From contig CM071598.1 in NCBI GenBank assembly GCA_036435485.1, positions 179,252,148 through 179,316,147 of the forward strand: a stretch of DNA of 64,000 nt, written 5' to 3'. The DNA is from Saposhnikovia divaricata. Taxonomy: Eukaryota > Streptophyta > Magnoliopsida > Apiales > Apiaceae. Below are positions 33,301 to 47,445 of the stretch, in pieces (positions within the stretch are counted from its first letter, which is position 1; every line of letters begins with the position of its first letter). The position numbers were made by a program, and so were the translations under genes. Below the pieces are notes generated by a model. The model had not been told where the DNA came from and ran no database searches. It worked only from the letters and a program-made list of their open reading frames with translations.

Positions 33301-34622
33301 TCTTCTTCGATTATTACAGAAAATATTTCGGAGTCATATTTTTATTAATCTTATATCAAGAAAGGTTCCCAGACATCATTCTTCTTTGAGTCTATCTCCT
33401 TAATAATAAGGGAACCTTACTTGGAAAAATGTTATTTATCTTGTCGACTTCCCGGTCATAAAGTATTCCCTTCACTCGCAACTCGGGTGCTAATGACTTA
33501 TTAAGTCGTTGCTTACCTTCTCATCTTTCGAGGGGTAAGATCACTGGAACAAGTTGATATCCATTACCAAGTAATAACTTGGGAGTTATTGGTAAATTTT
33601 CCTTTCCAACTAGATACGACTACTTTGTGGAGTCTTATCAACAAGTATTATACTTGGGGAAAGGGGGACGAACGTTACATTCAGAATCATGAATTCTATT
33701 TGAACTAGGAGTCGTGTAAGAGGCCGAGTAGCGCCGGTCCATCCCCTTTGGCCCAACCGTTGGCCGGGGAGAGCTAGCAAGGCGGTATACAAGTAAAGCC
33801 GTCAGTTCTTCCTTCTACCGGTAGTAAATCTAAGTTGAGCTGTACGATCTCGACTGATCATCAAGATTGGAACAGCGGGCGCGGTGAATACTCCATCATT
33901 GGTTCATCATCCAAATTTATTTATTTCCTGCAACATGATTGCTGTTGGCAGAGTTGGAAAAAGGGTCATAACTGGAATTGCAACCTTTTCTTGCAAGTTC
34001 CTCTTCTTAATAACAATAAGAATATCTCGCTTACTTTAATGTAGCAGATATTTCTACAAACAAATACTTTCAGTTACCTTGTAACTTCATCGTTCATATT
34101 ATACTGGCATCATTTCCGTAAATGCATGGCATATGGTTTGAAAGATACTTTTGAACTGTTATACATTATCGTTCAGTTATCTATTATTGTTGGTGGGCTA
34201 TTGCTCACCCTTGCTTTATTATTATATCACAACAACAGCTAGACCAGATGACTCGCACAAGGCGCACTCGACGCGGGCGAGGACGATGAGACTACCAGAG
34301 CTGAAGAAGAAGCTATTGGTAGGATATATTTATTCTTTCAGTACCAAGAATATAGTCTAGTATGACTTATGTAAATGGATGGCAAAGAGTATGTAATTAT
34401 ATTGAAATTCTTTTGGATTGTAAGAACTCATAATGTGATTAATAAAAATATGATTGTTACTCTGATTTCATCTCTGGGACTATAACGGGTGTGTTTTATA
34501 TTGTTGTGTTGGGTAATAGAGACGTAATTTATTTTATGTTAATGGAAGTTCAATTGTTGTGGACAGAATTGGAAACCGTAACCACCGGATCCCGGAACCC
34601 GGATCTGGGGGTGTTACAGAAG

Positions 34623-34634
34623 TGGTATCAGAGC
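34623..34634 (+). other. Primer-binding site (tRNA-iMet)
   Basis: TGGTATCAGAGC lies four bases after the left LTR and is complementary to the 3' end of initiator tRNA-Met. Confidence 0.95.
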
Positions 34635-37600
34635 GTACGTTATAAACCCCAGAGATGAGGCGACATTAAAACAATAAATTCACTAATATAATAAGAACTC
34701 TTGCCAAGTTCATAGTCGGACTACTTAATGTAGTGATGACCTATAAAACCCTTATGGGAACTCTTAAGTATCATGATAGTAACTTAGTTCGATATCGTAT
34801 CGACGAGCAAGGCGTCAGACCTTGAGGCATACGAGCAGCAATGCGATAAGGCTTTATATGCTGAAGATCAGCGGGTAAATTCGACGGAGTACCCTACTGG
34901 AGACCCGGAAGAGGTTCCAGCAGATAAGGAAAATCCTGTTAGGATAAGGAGCTTACCCTCGAAGAATGAGGGCTGTAGCCAGAAAGACTGAGATGATTAA
35001 GGTATAGTGCTTAGAAAATGAGCATAAAGAACTAAGCTGTTAACAAGAGAACTGAAGATTCATGTTGGATTCGTGGCCGGACTACTGGAGGTAGTACCAG
35101 TAAGTAGGACGGATTGGAAGAATTACTTGAGATCTTATACGAGAATAGATGAGAATCATTAGAGACTTTCATATTAACGAAAAGAGTGCTAGAGGGATGT
35201 ATGATTATCAAAGGCATCGATATAAGACGAGGAGCCGAGTCCCTAGGAATAGTTAAGAAGAGGCAGTAAGTGCCATATCATTTGATAAATGAATTAGTAT
35301 GAATATTGTCAGTAATAATTCGCCATGAGAAGGCAGATGTCATAGGTTGTAATTTATAGAACCAAAGTGAGGTTAATGAGGTGGTTTTATTAAGGGAAAT
35401 GTTCATTTTATGAATTTATCAGTTAGAAAGTAAAGACATTGGGAAGTGACAGCATGATTGGATAAAGTTATATGAGGAAGTAGTAAGCAAGACAATGATC
35501 TCCGAACCTACCGGAAGATAAGACCAGTGAGTCAAGATGAACTTGTAATGAGACTACTACCAGAGACTGAGTATAGGGTTATTTCAACTCAGTAAAATGA
35601 TGAACCAGAAATGTTAGATGCATGTGATTCGGAGGAATATTAAATTCTTTCTTTTCGTTGAATGGATTATAGTAGTTACCTTAAGTTTACTCCGACGCGG
35701 AATTATAATGGATCAAGTAATACGATCAGCAGTTAAAGAGAAAAATGTGAGGAAATCTTCCTGGAGCTAAATGATGAAATTGGTAATGACCAAGAGTTGG
35801 CATTGCTTAATGGAAAAAGGAGACTTTGTGCTTCCAACGACGCTTCGCATAAAGGATTAGGATGTGTGCTTGCGCAGCACGACAAAGTACTTGCGGATGC
35901 ATTCGGAAAGCACGATCCACCAGACCGGATGGCCTTAGTAGTGCCAATCTTGTGGAACAACCAACTTCGACGGTAATGTTCCTTCAGAGACTAGTAGACA
36001 GGTAGACTGACATTTGGTAATATTGAATATCAGGACGTATAGGTATCAGGACGTTGTGGCAGGTTTCAGTTTGAAACTATTAATTCCCTTCTAAGGGATG
36101 TATATAATTGGTTCCTCTCCTATGGTTAAACTTCCAATCTGATGACGATTATTTCATAAATTATGACTGCTTATGGTTCTACCTGCTTGGAGGTTCATAG
36201 AACTATTCTTCAGGTTTCGAAACTGATCTCCTTAATGTTACCAGTAGGTGGATAGATTGACGAAAATTCCCCTAATTCTGGAAAGGAATTCGGTGAATTT
36301 TGGCAAACCTTGCCTTTCTGATTATCAGAGAACATCATGGAAGAGAATGGGAACTGGGGCGAACCTCGTGAATTGGGTAAGATAGCCGCTATATGGGTTG
36401 GTGGACAGACCCAGATTATCGCGATTGATTGTAGAAATAAAATGATGAAGTGAGATTGGACGAAAACAGGAAATGTAGGTAAGAAACCAACCGGACTGAG
36501 GAATTCCGGGATTGACTTAAATGAAAAGGCTGTTATGCCAGGAATGGTAAGCTGCGTGGCACGCGGGATTGATAAGAATAGTTGAAGAGATAAAAGTGGA
36601 GGAAAGGTGACCGGAGACGGTGCCGAGTAGCTGATTAAGACTTATATGGAGTAAAGTTTTGGAAAGGTAGAAAGGTATCAAAGAAGAAGGCACTATGCCG
36701 GCAATTGCTAGAAAAGTAATGCTATTAGCCAACCCCTAAAATCATTTTTTTTTTATTTTAGTGTGGCCAGTTGAGGCCAAGTCACAAAGGATTATCGAGT
36801 GACTAGACCATCAGTGAAAGGACAAAGCAGGGTTGCTTCTAAGAAAGCACCGACTGCAAGGGCTTCTGATATAAAGGAAACATTAATGAGATCGTTTGAA
36901 TCTGCTGCCGAACAACCCATGTTTTGATTAGGAATTCACTAGACCTTTTTGGGATGGGGTCACCCGTACTAAAGTGACTCATGTGTATATGGTTGTCCAA
37001 GATTTCGAGTAAAATGGAAGTATAGTGACTTGAGATGTATGATGTTAGGGTATCATGAATACCATGAATATATTATGACGGAGGAAAGAAAACAATGAAG
37101 GTATATGAAGAGGGTATAGAAAAGGTCAGAAATTGAACAGTATGCTGTAGGAATTTTGTCTGAGGCCAAATAGGCTGACAACTATCTGAAAGAAGAGGGT
37201 GGCATTAAACCACCGATCGATTATCAAATGTGAATGATTGAAAAGAGACCTTTATTAAGGATACATGATCTGATTGCCAATTATAAGATACAAGAATTCC
37301 TTGGCAGTTGAATTAAGGATAGGATATCCATAAATTAAGACAAACCCTAGGGAATGCACAAGGGGTGGCATTAACCCTAATAACGACATTATGACTTCAG
37401 ATGATATGAGCTGGACTTGCTAAGGCAACAATGACCGGTAAGGATTATTAAAAAGAGTTCTGGAAAGAACATAGATAGAATTATTAGAGTATTGATCAAT
37501 GACATTTTGATATACCCGGTACCCAGAAAATACCGGAGGAATGATAAGGATGGCCTATGAAACCTTACAAGCAAAAAGGTAATATTCCGAACTTCAAAAT

Positions 37601-40066
37601 GGAAGTTTGGTAAGGGATGTATGACATCGTAACAATAATGCCAGATGAGGCATGTATGAAACCCTGAGGAAGTATGGATTGAACCTATAAAGGTTGAGAT
37701 TATCCTAAGATAAGGAAAGAACTAAGAAGAGAAGTATCCTAAGTAGGATTGGGAATAAACGTGATAAAGTTCCCACGGGTAGGTGGAAGCAATGACTTAT
37801 GGAGAAAGACTGATAAATATATTTTTCTCCATCAGCAGAACTTAAGGGAGAATACTTTCACCCAACAAAGATGGGAATGAGGTAGAAATGTTTGAATTGG
37901 AATATATCCAAGGAACAAGGATTACCAGAAATTATTATTATCAGGAAAGGCCAATGAGGTGGCCGACAGTCTAAGTATAAAGGAATAATTTTAAATGTTC
38001 ATACCGAAGAAACAAAATGATATTTGGAAAGACCTTGAAGGTCATATTGGAGTGGAGGAAGTTACATTCCTTTTGATGATTGTGCAAGAATCGAAGGTAA
38101 TAATAGTTTAAGTAAAGATTCGATTCCTGATGGAGTCTTAAGCATATTACGTACCTTAGAAGGTCCCGTTGTGAGGCAAACCAGGACCATGGTACAAAAT
38201 TGATGAAGTAAACCGTTAAATTTCCAGTCTTTTATGGAAGATGCATAAGTGATAGTTTCATCAACCGGACCTAGCTGCGATGCTTGAAACTTTTCCGCAA
38301 TTCTATCTACTTCATGTTATATCTACATCAAGTTCAGGAAGTGTTCCTTATGGATAAGGAATAGTGATTACTTTGTCTCCCTAAGGGATTTGAAACCCGT
38401 AGGGTTAGCTATTAATGCACTACGTAAACAACAAGCAATGGTGATTCTTCTAAGAAAATAGATGACAATGTAAAGATAAAGAAAGTGCTGCCATTGATTA
38501 ACTAAATGGCAGGTTGATGAATGACAAACAAGTTTATGTTAGTGTACTTCTGCGCAAACAAGATAGAGAATATAAGGTTGATGATTCATGATGTTAAAGA
38601 TATTCCCATGGAAAGAATTAATGAGACTTGGAGGGCAGGGCGGTTGAGCCCGAGACTTATTGGGCCACCTGAGAGGTTAAAGTGTTCGGACGGCGGTATT
38701 CGAGCCAGCCTTACCCCCAAGACTTATAGCACGGTCATAACGGGTTTTCATGTGGCCAGGCTACGCCAGTAAAATGCAGATGATAGGAGTACGAGCATGT
38801 AGATATGCGACCTGGTCTGACTTACGAAAGACAACCTGTGGAAAACCACGGATAGAAAAGAACAAGTGATGAGAAACAAGGTGGGCAGAAGTAGATTATA
38901 TGAATCTAAGTTAAAGGGATCGGGCCAGATTCATTTCGGAAAGTTTAAATTGGAATAACGTGATGATTATAGAATAAATGTGACGGAATACCGATAAAGA
39001 GGTACCAAGTGCAAAAAGGTGTCTCAATAAAGAGATGAAGGTGAAAGTAAATAACCGAAGTAAATCAGAATCAAATAATAAGAAGGATGTGATTGATAAA
39101 GAAAAGACTGGGAAAGCAACTATGGGATATGAAGCAAGGAATGTTATGAATGGATTAATAAATGGGTTTTCTGATGAATTCTCGGGATGACAACCTGATA
39201 ATGTTAATATTATAGTTATGAAAAAGCTAGTAGCGCGACATGGAATGTCAGTAACAATGGTGTCAAGCGAGAAACCTAAGATTTAACCTAAAAGGTTGAA
39301 GGAATTTTCTGGAGTGAGCATTGCTAAGGTTGAACCAGAGCATAGGTCCATAGAATAGTGGACAAAGCAGCAAGATATGTTGACACATGAGATTGCGATC
39401 AAATGGTATTGGATATAATTATGATTAACTTCTTCTTTGATGAACCTCTATAGTTCAGAGGTAAATTCTGAGTATGATATTTTACAATCATGAAAACCTT
39501 CTATAATCCTTTAGAACTCTTTTCTTCTCTCATATTCATCTTCTTTATGTATTAAGAAGAACAACCCTTTAAGGAGGGGAGGTACTACTACATGACTATC
39601 TGTCTATGTGATAGAAGTCTAAGTGAAATGCCATGACTTGTTTAATTGCTTGTCAAGTACTAAAGGCTGGCCCCCTTCTGTACTAACTATGCAATATAAC
39701 AAATGTTCAATTGATCATAGTGATCTCTCAATAAATCTTTCCACTTCTCTATATTGATCGAGATTGCGAAGATTAAAGCAATAAGGAAATGCACAGTACG
39801 AGCGAGGTTACCTCCGAATCGTAGGGTGATAGTGATACCAAGGTTACTGCAGGTATCAACAAGGATAAGACTGAGTAAGAGTATAACCCGGATAGTGAGT
39901 TGTACGAAAAGTAGCAACGTTGATGGAAAAAGGATAAAGTATGAATTGTAGCACTAGAAGATGTGCTGAGGAAGGGTAGAACGACTAAGAATTGACCGGG
40001 AAGCTAAAGAGTGAACGACGGGCAAACGACTCTTTGCTTCCTACCTGATTCCGGGACGGAATCCTT

Positions 40067-40080
40067 TTAAGGAGGGGAGA
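40067..40080 (+). other. Polypurine tract
   Basis: AAGGAGGGGAGA lies directly before the right LTR and gives the element plus orientation. A similar AAGGAGGGGAGG occurs near 39571. Confidence 0.9.
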
Positions 40081-40081
40081 C

Positions 40082-43000
40082 TGTAAGAACCCCAAATTTT
40101 GGATATAATTAAAACTTTTTATTAAGTAATGATTAAATGAGGAACAATGATTCCGACAACAAGGTCACCAGCTCTAATGAATGGTGGTTTCAAAGAACAA
40201 TGATTGTAATGAATGGATATTGCTTTGGACAATGATCCTGATGCATTGGTATATTGTCAGAATAGAGTAATTCGATGGTTGAGAACCTAGATAAGAATAA
40301 TCTACCATCCAGGAAGGAGCTAATGGATCCTTGAAAGGAAATGAGTACGTGCATAGTATTTCCCGTACGTGCATAGTGTTTCCTGTACGTGCATAGTAAT
40401 TTGGTGGACGAACAGTGATTTTGTAAGTTGGAAAACTTTTCACGCCACCCTATGTACGGGACGTGATATGGATGTTTCGAAGTCATATTAGTAATACGCG
40501 GAGGAAATAAGTGAATGCAGAGACGATCGGAATTCAAAAATTCCAAATTCTTTTCGGTATAATATTTGACCGGACAGTGGATTAAATATTATTATAATCC
40601 AAGAATTGAGATATTAACTTTGAGGATTTGATATTTTGGGATGTTATTATATTTGATTTAAGAATGAAGGTAGGAAACCACTGAGGAGTGGTTATGGCTA
40701 CAATGTAATTATTGATATTTGGAAAGAATGAATGGAATTCGACCTTATTATGTTTATGTCTTGAAGAATGCTAAAGGGTGACAACATAGGTAAGAATAAT
40801 CTATCTTCTAAGGGAATAAGATATGGCAACTTCAAGCAAGAGAATACCCTCATGTCATCCAGATCGATAACGATTAATCCAGTAGTTCCGTAAAAAGGTT
40901 AAGGAACGATCGAAAGAGAATACGGACAATTGTACCACCCTAAGAGAACAAGTAAAGAATACAGAATGAATAGTGTTTGGTGGGAGTATATAATAATATG
41001 AGACGACACTATACAGAAGCATTCGGAACGGATTTCCGAGTTCGTATTAGTGATCCAGGGGGAAAATAAGTGTATGTAAAAGCTGTCGGATTCTGAAAAA
41101 CCGCACTTTTATTTTCTCCGAGAGTTCCCTGGACACTGATAGCCTTAAGTATTTAACGAATGGATTTAAGGAATATAAATTGGAAAGTTAGAATGAAAGA
41201 TGGAGAATGAAAGTATTAATATTAAAGAGGATTCCCGGTAAACCCTAATTAGAAATTCGTGAAATATTCCCACGAACGACCAATCAAATTGAGCAATAAC
41301 CGGACAAAGAATCAAGCAGAGAGCCAAGGGGCAACCATGTGCAAGTGGATATGACTAGTAACCAAGCTTGTTACAACAAGGAACTAGAACAATTAGAGAT
41401 CAAACTAGTACTTAGCATCATCTTCTCATCCAACCATAAGATCAAGACACATGCCCCTTAAAATACCTCATCCATGACCTCATACCTTTATTAAAGGTAC
41501 TTTATGCCTAGATATTATCTCAATAATTCATTTGGGACAAGATGAGGTCAAAGAGCAAGGCAAACAACTCCATCTCTCTCCCATCTTCATGCCATTCGAA
41601 TTTTGGATAAATTCAAGAACCAAAATCCAAGTTCCAACCATCATTTGATCTCCAAATTTTTATGGTAAGTCCTATATTTCATAAAAGTGATACCCTAGAA
41701 ATTTTAGCTTCAAATTCCTTAGTTTCCATTTTCAAAAAAAAATCATGAAAGAGGAGGATGAATAGTAACCTTCTTGAATTAACTTTGTTTATCTTGATTT
41801 CCATGATGATCTAAGGTTTGTTAAGGCTAGGAAAGGCACATACAAGGCTTATTAAAGCTAGGACATATCCCAAGGAAGGTAATCCACTTGAAACCCTAGA
41901 TCTTGTTTTGAGAATTATGCATGTTCTTGATGGATTTAAGCTTGGTAATGATGTTAGTATGTTATAAGCATGATTAGTTAAGTGATTTAGTGATTTTGGT
42001 AACATGATGATTATAATGCTAAAGTAGATGTTCTTGGAAAGATTTGGGATGAGGAATATGTGTATGAGTTGTATTGATGCCCGGTGTGGCTTGGTTGTGT
42101 TGCTATGATTTTTAGAACGTTCGATTTATAGCCGTCGTAATGCCAAATTTTTGTTAACACTTAGAAACCAAGCATGGCAGTTGATATAATTTCCCGATCT
42201 TGATAATATTATGACTGGTACTTGTAGATCTCGAGCCATAGATCGTTTTGGCGCGAGAATCGAAACATTCCGACTTACGGTTTAGGAGTTATGGTCAAAT
42301 TACTAAAATTGGTTCGGAACCGTAAGTAAAAGTTCGTAACTTCAATTGAACCCTCGTAAATCATGTAACGTCATGGCGAATCTTGGTAAATAAATACTAG
42401 AGGTAAAAAGGAAGGCGTGAAAGAAAACCGTATGTCAAAAGGATCATTTTTCGATTTATTAAAAATGTTCGAGTCAAGGTTAAACGCGAACGAACCCCTA
42501 AAAGACGACTCTTTTATAACTTCGGTAAAACACTTAGAAAACGGGCGATAAAACTCAGAGTATAGTATTGGTTCGTAACGATCGACTTTAGAACTCATAT
42601 GACTTAAGTATGTCCCACGTATAAGTACAATGACATGTCGTAGTAACGAACGAATGTCGGGTCGGATCAGTGATAAAAGTAATCCACTAAAAGGGGTATA
42701 ACGAGATAACTCGAGAACGTGTTTCGAATTAAGTATAACTTAACTTTTAATATGTTAAGTGATTAATCCCGAATGCCTTGGCTATTTATAGATCACCAAG
42801 TTGAACCGGGACCCGCTACCACTACCCCTTACCGTACTCGACTACCAGGCAAGTTTCAATTCCCTTCTTTTAGGCTGTTGTTGTGATTGAATAAGTATAT
42901 ATATATGATTGCTGATATACATATGCCATTGCATGCATGCCTACTTTCAAGTTGAATTGATATACTTGTTCCCTGAATGTTATTGTTGGCTTATAAGCTA

Positions 43001-45138
43001 GATAGTTAGATATCAGTTATAAGCCGAGGATTGTAAGACCCTCGTAGAAGGGCATATACATCTTATTAATCGAATATAGATCGGGAGTCAATATTCCTTG
43101 ATATATCGAGATTACCTCGGAAGAAAGTATTTAATTAAATATTTTCTATTATTCAAGCGACGAATATTATTTGAATATTCGTTCGAGATTATTTATTTAA
43201 TGATCCTTACTTCAAATAATTATTTGAACGTAACTATTCAACGAATAATATTTCTCAATATTCATTCAGAGTCGAATTGATTATCGACTATTATTTCGAA
43301 TATTCTTCTAAAGATGAGTCTATTAAATGAATATTATTTGGATATTCTTTTAGACTATTATTTTATTAAATAAATATTACTTTTGAATATTCATTTAAGA
43401 TATTAAATACTTGATGAATATTATTTTAATATTCATCTGAAGCTTGATTTAATTATCGAATATTATCTCGAATATTCCTTAAGGCTTGGATTACTAAATG
43501 AATATTACTTGATATTCATTTAGGATATTATTCATTAAATGAATATTACTTTTGAATATTCATTTAAATTCCTAATTAATTATGAATATTACCTTAAATA
43601 TTCTTTTCAGGTCTTATTAATTAATGAATATTGTTTTGAATATTCATTTAAATATTTATTTATTCAATAAATATTCCCCTGATATTTCTTCAGGGATTAT
43701 TTTGAGAAATACTCTGATTAAAGATATTCTTCACATTCCCAAATATTCTTTAAATATTTTAACTCATTAAATATTCTCTGAATATTTATTCCATACTTAG
43801 AATAATCTCGATAAGGTTTATCTTCTTCGATTATTACAGAAAATATTTCGGAGTCATATTTTTATTAATCTTATATCAAGAAAGGTTCCCAGACATCATT
43901 CTTCTTTGAGTCTATCTCCTTAATAATAAGGGAACCTTACTTGGAAAAATGTTATTTATCTTGTCGACTTCCCGGTCATAAAGTATTCCCTTCACTCGCA
44001 ACTCGGGTGCTAATGACTTATTAAGTCGTTGCTTACCTTCTCATCTTTCGAGGGGTAAGATCACTGGAACAAGTTGATATCCGTTACCAAGTAATAACTT
44101 GGGAGTTATTGGTAAATTTTCCTTTCCAACTAGATACGACTACTTTGTGGAGTCTTATCAACAAGTATTATACTTGGGGAAAGGGGGACGAACGTTACAT
44201 TCAGAATCATGAATTCTATTTGAACTAGGAGTCGTGTAAGAGGCCGAGTAGCGCCGGTCCATCCCCTTTGGCCCAACCGTTGGCCGGGGAGAGCTAGCAA
44301 GGCGGTATACAAGTAAAGCCGTCAGTTCTTCCTTCTACCGGTAGTAAATCTAAGTTGAGCTGTACGATCTCGACTGATCATCAAGATTGGAACAGCGGGC
44401 GCGGTGAATACTCCATCATTGGTTCATCATCCAAATTTATTTATTTCCTGCAACATGATTGCTGTTGGCAGAGTTGGAAAAAGGGTCATAACTGGAATTG
44501 CAACCTTTTCTTGCAAGTTCCTCTTCTTAATAACAATAAGAATATCTCGCTTACTTTAATGTAGCAGATATTTCTACAAACAAATACTTTAAGTTACCTT
44601 GTAACTTCATCGTTCATATTATACTGGCATCATTTCCGTAAATGCATGGCATATGGTTTGAAAGATACTTTTGAACTGTTATACATTATCGTTCAGTTAT
44701 CTATTATTGTTGGTGGGCTATTGCTCACCCTTGCTTTATTATTATATCACAACAACAGCTAGACCAGATGACTCGCACAAGGCGCACTCGACGCGGGCGA
44801 GGACGATGAGACTACCAGAGCTGAAGAAGAAGCTATTGGTAGGATATATTTATTCTTTCAGTACCAAGAATATAGTCTAGTATGACTTATGTAAATGGAT
44901 GGCAAAGAGTATGTAATTATATTGAAATTCTTTTGGATTGTAAGAACTCATAATGTGATTAATAAAAATATGATTGTTACTCTGATTTCATCTCTGGGAC
45001 TATAACGGGTGTGTTTTATATTGTTGTGTTGGGTAATAGAGACGTAATTTATTTTATGTTAAGGGAAGTTCAATTGTTGTGGACAGAATTGGAAACCGTA
45101 ACCACCGGATCCCGGAACCCGGATCTGGGGGTGTTACA
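40082..45138 (+). mobile_element. Right LTR, 5,057 bp
   Basis: Same length as the left LTR and at least 99.7% identical by eye. Followed by CCCGT, the right copy of the target duplication. The left end of the CACTA transposase N-terminal frame reads about 24 codons into this LTR before stopping. Confidence 0.97.
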
Positions 45139-45143
45139 CCCGT
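45139..45143. repeat. Target-site duplication, right copy (CCCGT)
   Basis: Matches 29557-29561. Confidence 0.95.
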
Positions 45144-46410
45144 TATAACCCTTGATAATGTTGCCTGACAAATTGCCATAGGCTGGATAATCGCTGATTG
45201 TCCATAACAAAATGCCTCTAAGCAGAAAATACTCCTTCTTGTATGCATCGTACACTTGTTTCCCATGCCACAACTTTTTTAAATCTTCCATGAGTGGTTG
45301 AATGAACACATCGATATCATTGCCGGGCTGAGTTGGTCCAGATATTAACAAACATAGCATAATATATTTCCTCTTCATAGAAAGCCATGGTGGAAGATTG
45401 TAAATTGTCAACAAAACTGGCCAACATGAGTAATCAACATTTGTGCTATAGAACGGATTAAATCCATCGGACGATAAATCTAACCGGAGGTTTCTAGGAT
45501 CCGAAGAAAACTCAGGCCACTTGGCGTCAACTTCCTTCCATGTCTGTGCATCTGCAGGATGTCTCATTTTACCATCCTTCAATCTCTCCTTGTCATGCCA
45601 AATCAACTCCTTGGCTGTTTGAGGTGAACTGAACAAATTCCTCAAACGTGGTATTAACGGAAAATACCAGAGAACCTTGGCAGGAACCCCTTCCAATTCA
45701 TCCCCATTTTTATTCAACTTCCATCTAGAAGCCTCACAAATGCGGCACCTGGTCGCATCTTCATCTCTATCTCCACGGTATATTAAACAATCATTTGGGC
45801 AAACGTGTATTTTTTCATACTCCATTCCCAAAGCACACAAGCTTTTTTTAGCTTCACTGAAAGAAGAAGGGAAGTTGTTGCCTTTTGGAAGCATAGACCC
45901 AACCAAAAGAAGAATTTCTGAGAAGCCAGAATCAGAGATTTGATATTTTGCTTTCAAGTTATATAATTTTACTAAAGCCTTCATCTTTGTAAATCCTTCG
46001 CATCCCGGATAGAGGGGTTCATGTTCAGATTTTATATGGTTAAATACATCCGAGGAATCTAGGGAAACGTCATCTGCATTGTCATCGGTATCACCGGCAT
46101 TCTCTGTTTTCATCGGGTTTTGATCTACAGATTGTGAAGAACTAGAAGTATCTTCAGTGGCATGCTGACTTTCTCCCGTACTTACCTCCCCATGCCAAAT
46201 CCAACACGTGTAGCTCCGATCGATGCCATTCTGGAAAAGATGGCCCCTCACAATTCGAGCTTTCCATGATTTACTATGTGCACAATTTACACAGGGGCAA
46301 CTGATTTTATTTCCATCCTGTCCGTTCTCCAATGCAAACATTAAAAATTCGTCCACTCCTCTTTCGAACTCTTTTGTTCTTCTATCAGCATTCATCCAAG
46401 ACTTGTCCAT
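45139..46410 (-). pseudogene. TNP2-type CACTA transposase, 5' part (before the insertion)
   Basis: ATG at 46410 gives MDKSWMNADRRTKEFERG, the start of the transposase-associated domain (Transpos_assoc) with CPCVNC and a WxWHGE motif in residues 1-75. An acidic linker follows, then the first part of Transposase_21: DCLIYRGD, CRICEASRW, VLWYFPLIPRL and ISDYPAYGNLSG. The frame is open up to the insertion at GYNG|CP, where the LTR element enters. The upstream 2.6 kb is shared with the divergent Ulp1-fusion gene. Confidence 0.92.
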
Positions 46411-46929
46411 CTTTTAAAATAAAAAAAACAAATGTAATCAGCACATAGTAACACTAACAAACACAATTTCAAACTAACACTAACACAATTTACTTGTTAT
46501 AAAGGAAGTATAATATTAAAGGACTACTGCCACTTATCACTACTGCCACTCCCCTTTGCATCTTTCTATCACTTATTCTCTTATCACTACTGCATACCCC
46601 CACCTTTGCCAGAAAAAAGGTATCAAATCTAAAATGATTATGAGATTTCTCCAATTTTTTAATGATTATCAAATCTAAAATGATTATGTGGTGTACATGG
46701 GAGCTCATTCTCATGGCAAAAGTGACCGAGACACATTATAAGTTAGTATTTTCATAATGTGATAAAATCTTCTCAGATCCCCAAATACAAGTATGAACCC
46801 TAATTTCAATTTTTAGAAACAAATTTCATCAAAAATACCTTAATGGAGATGTCGATGGAGCTCGTTGAAACTACGAAGATGGAGCTGCTTCAAAACTACG
46901 AAGATGAGATGCAAGGACGCAGGTGTCGC

Positions 46930-47090
46930 AGGGTAGTGGAGTGAAGATGGTACAGAGGTGGAGCACAGAGCACAGGTGGACGGAGGTGGACGAAGGAGGA
47001 CGGAGGTGGAGGTGAATTGACGGAGGAGGACGAAGGTGGAGGTGAATTGACGGAGGAGGACGAAGGAGGACAGAGGTGGAGGTGAATTGA
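46930..47090. repeat. Purine-rich minisatellite (GGAGGTGGACGAAGG)
   Basis: GGAGGTGGA, GGAGGACGAAGG and GGTGAATTGACGG recur in short tandem. The proline-rich frame read on the minus strand reflects this repeat. Confidence 0.8.
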
Positions 47091-47396
47091 AAGTGGGTAT
47101 CGAAGTTAAGATGTTCAGACAAAGATATCGATGATATTAATGTGTCATTTTGTCCAGCTAACTATCAAATCATCCAAAATCTAATTTTTAGATCTTGGGG
47201 ATAAGACCTAAATAGTAAATATAAACATTTTTTTAATATTAATATAAAAATTAAGTAAAATTCAATTGTATCTTTTTTTAATTATATACTTTTCATATTA
47301 TAATTTTATTTTTCATTATATCTTTTTTATATTATAATTTTCTTTCTAATATGATATAATCTTCATCGTCTATTTTAAAAATATTAGATTCGACGG

Positions 47397-47445
47397 TTTA
47401 GGGTTTAGGGTTTAGGGTTTAGGGTTTAGGGTTTAGGGTTTAGGG
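47397..47445 (+). repeat. Interstitial telomere-type repeat (TTTAGGG)x7
   Basis: Seven perfect copies of the plant telomere repeat lie inside the CACTA, directly before the 177-bp array. Confidence 0.98.

Larger units (their letters stand above)
29562..34618 (+). mobile_element. Left LTR, 5,057 bp
   Basis: Runs from TGTAAGAACC to GGTGTTACA and matches the right LTR (offset exactly 10,520) over the whole length with no length change. About a dozen single-base differences were seen by eye. It has no convincing gene. It contains three 20-bp GTACGTGCATAGT repeats (29825-29884), an AATATT palindrome tract (32560-33300) and a GC-rich patch near 33715-33790. Confidence 0.97.
34619..40081 (+). mobile_element. 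Retroelement interior, scrambled and non-coding
   Basis: A primer-binding site and a polypurine tract flank 5.4 kb without any long frame. Fragments of Ty3/gypsy pol are visible: CASNDASHKGLGCVLAQH near 35830 (RNase H) and VLINDILIYP near 37490 (RT-like IDDILIY motif). They lie in the wrong order for a normal pol, with RNase H upstream of RT. With near-identical 5-kb LTRs, this fits a LARD-type non-autonomous element. A GC-richer patch lies at 38630-38770. Confidence 0.7.

Noticed and set aside
38521..38772. 83-codon frame in the LTR element interior, GC-rich end
   Set aside because: No domain, no codon support, and surrounded by decayed sequence.
46871..47122. Proline/histidine-rich 83-codon frame
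   Set aside because: It is the translation of a purine-rich minisatellite, without codon bias or homology.
47397..47445. Possible chromosome end
   Set aside because: Seven telomere-type copies lie between genes inside a transposon with sequence continuing on both sides, so this is interstitial.
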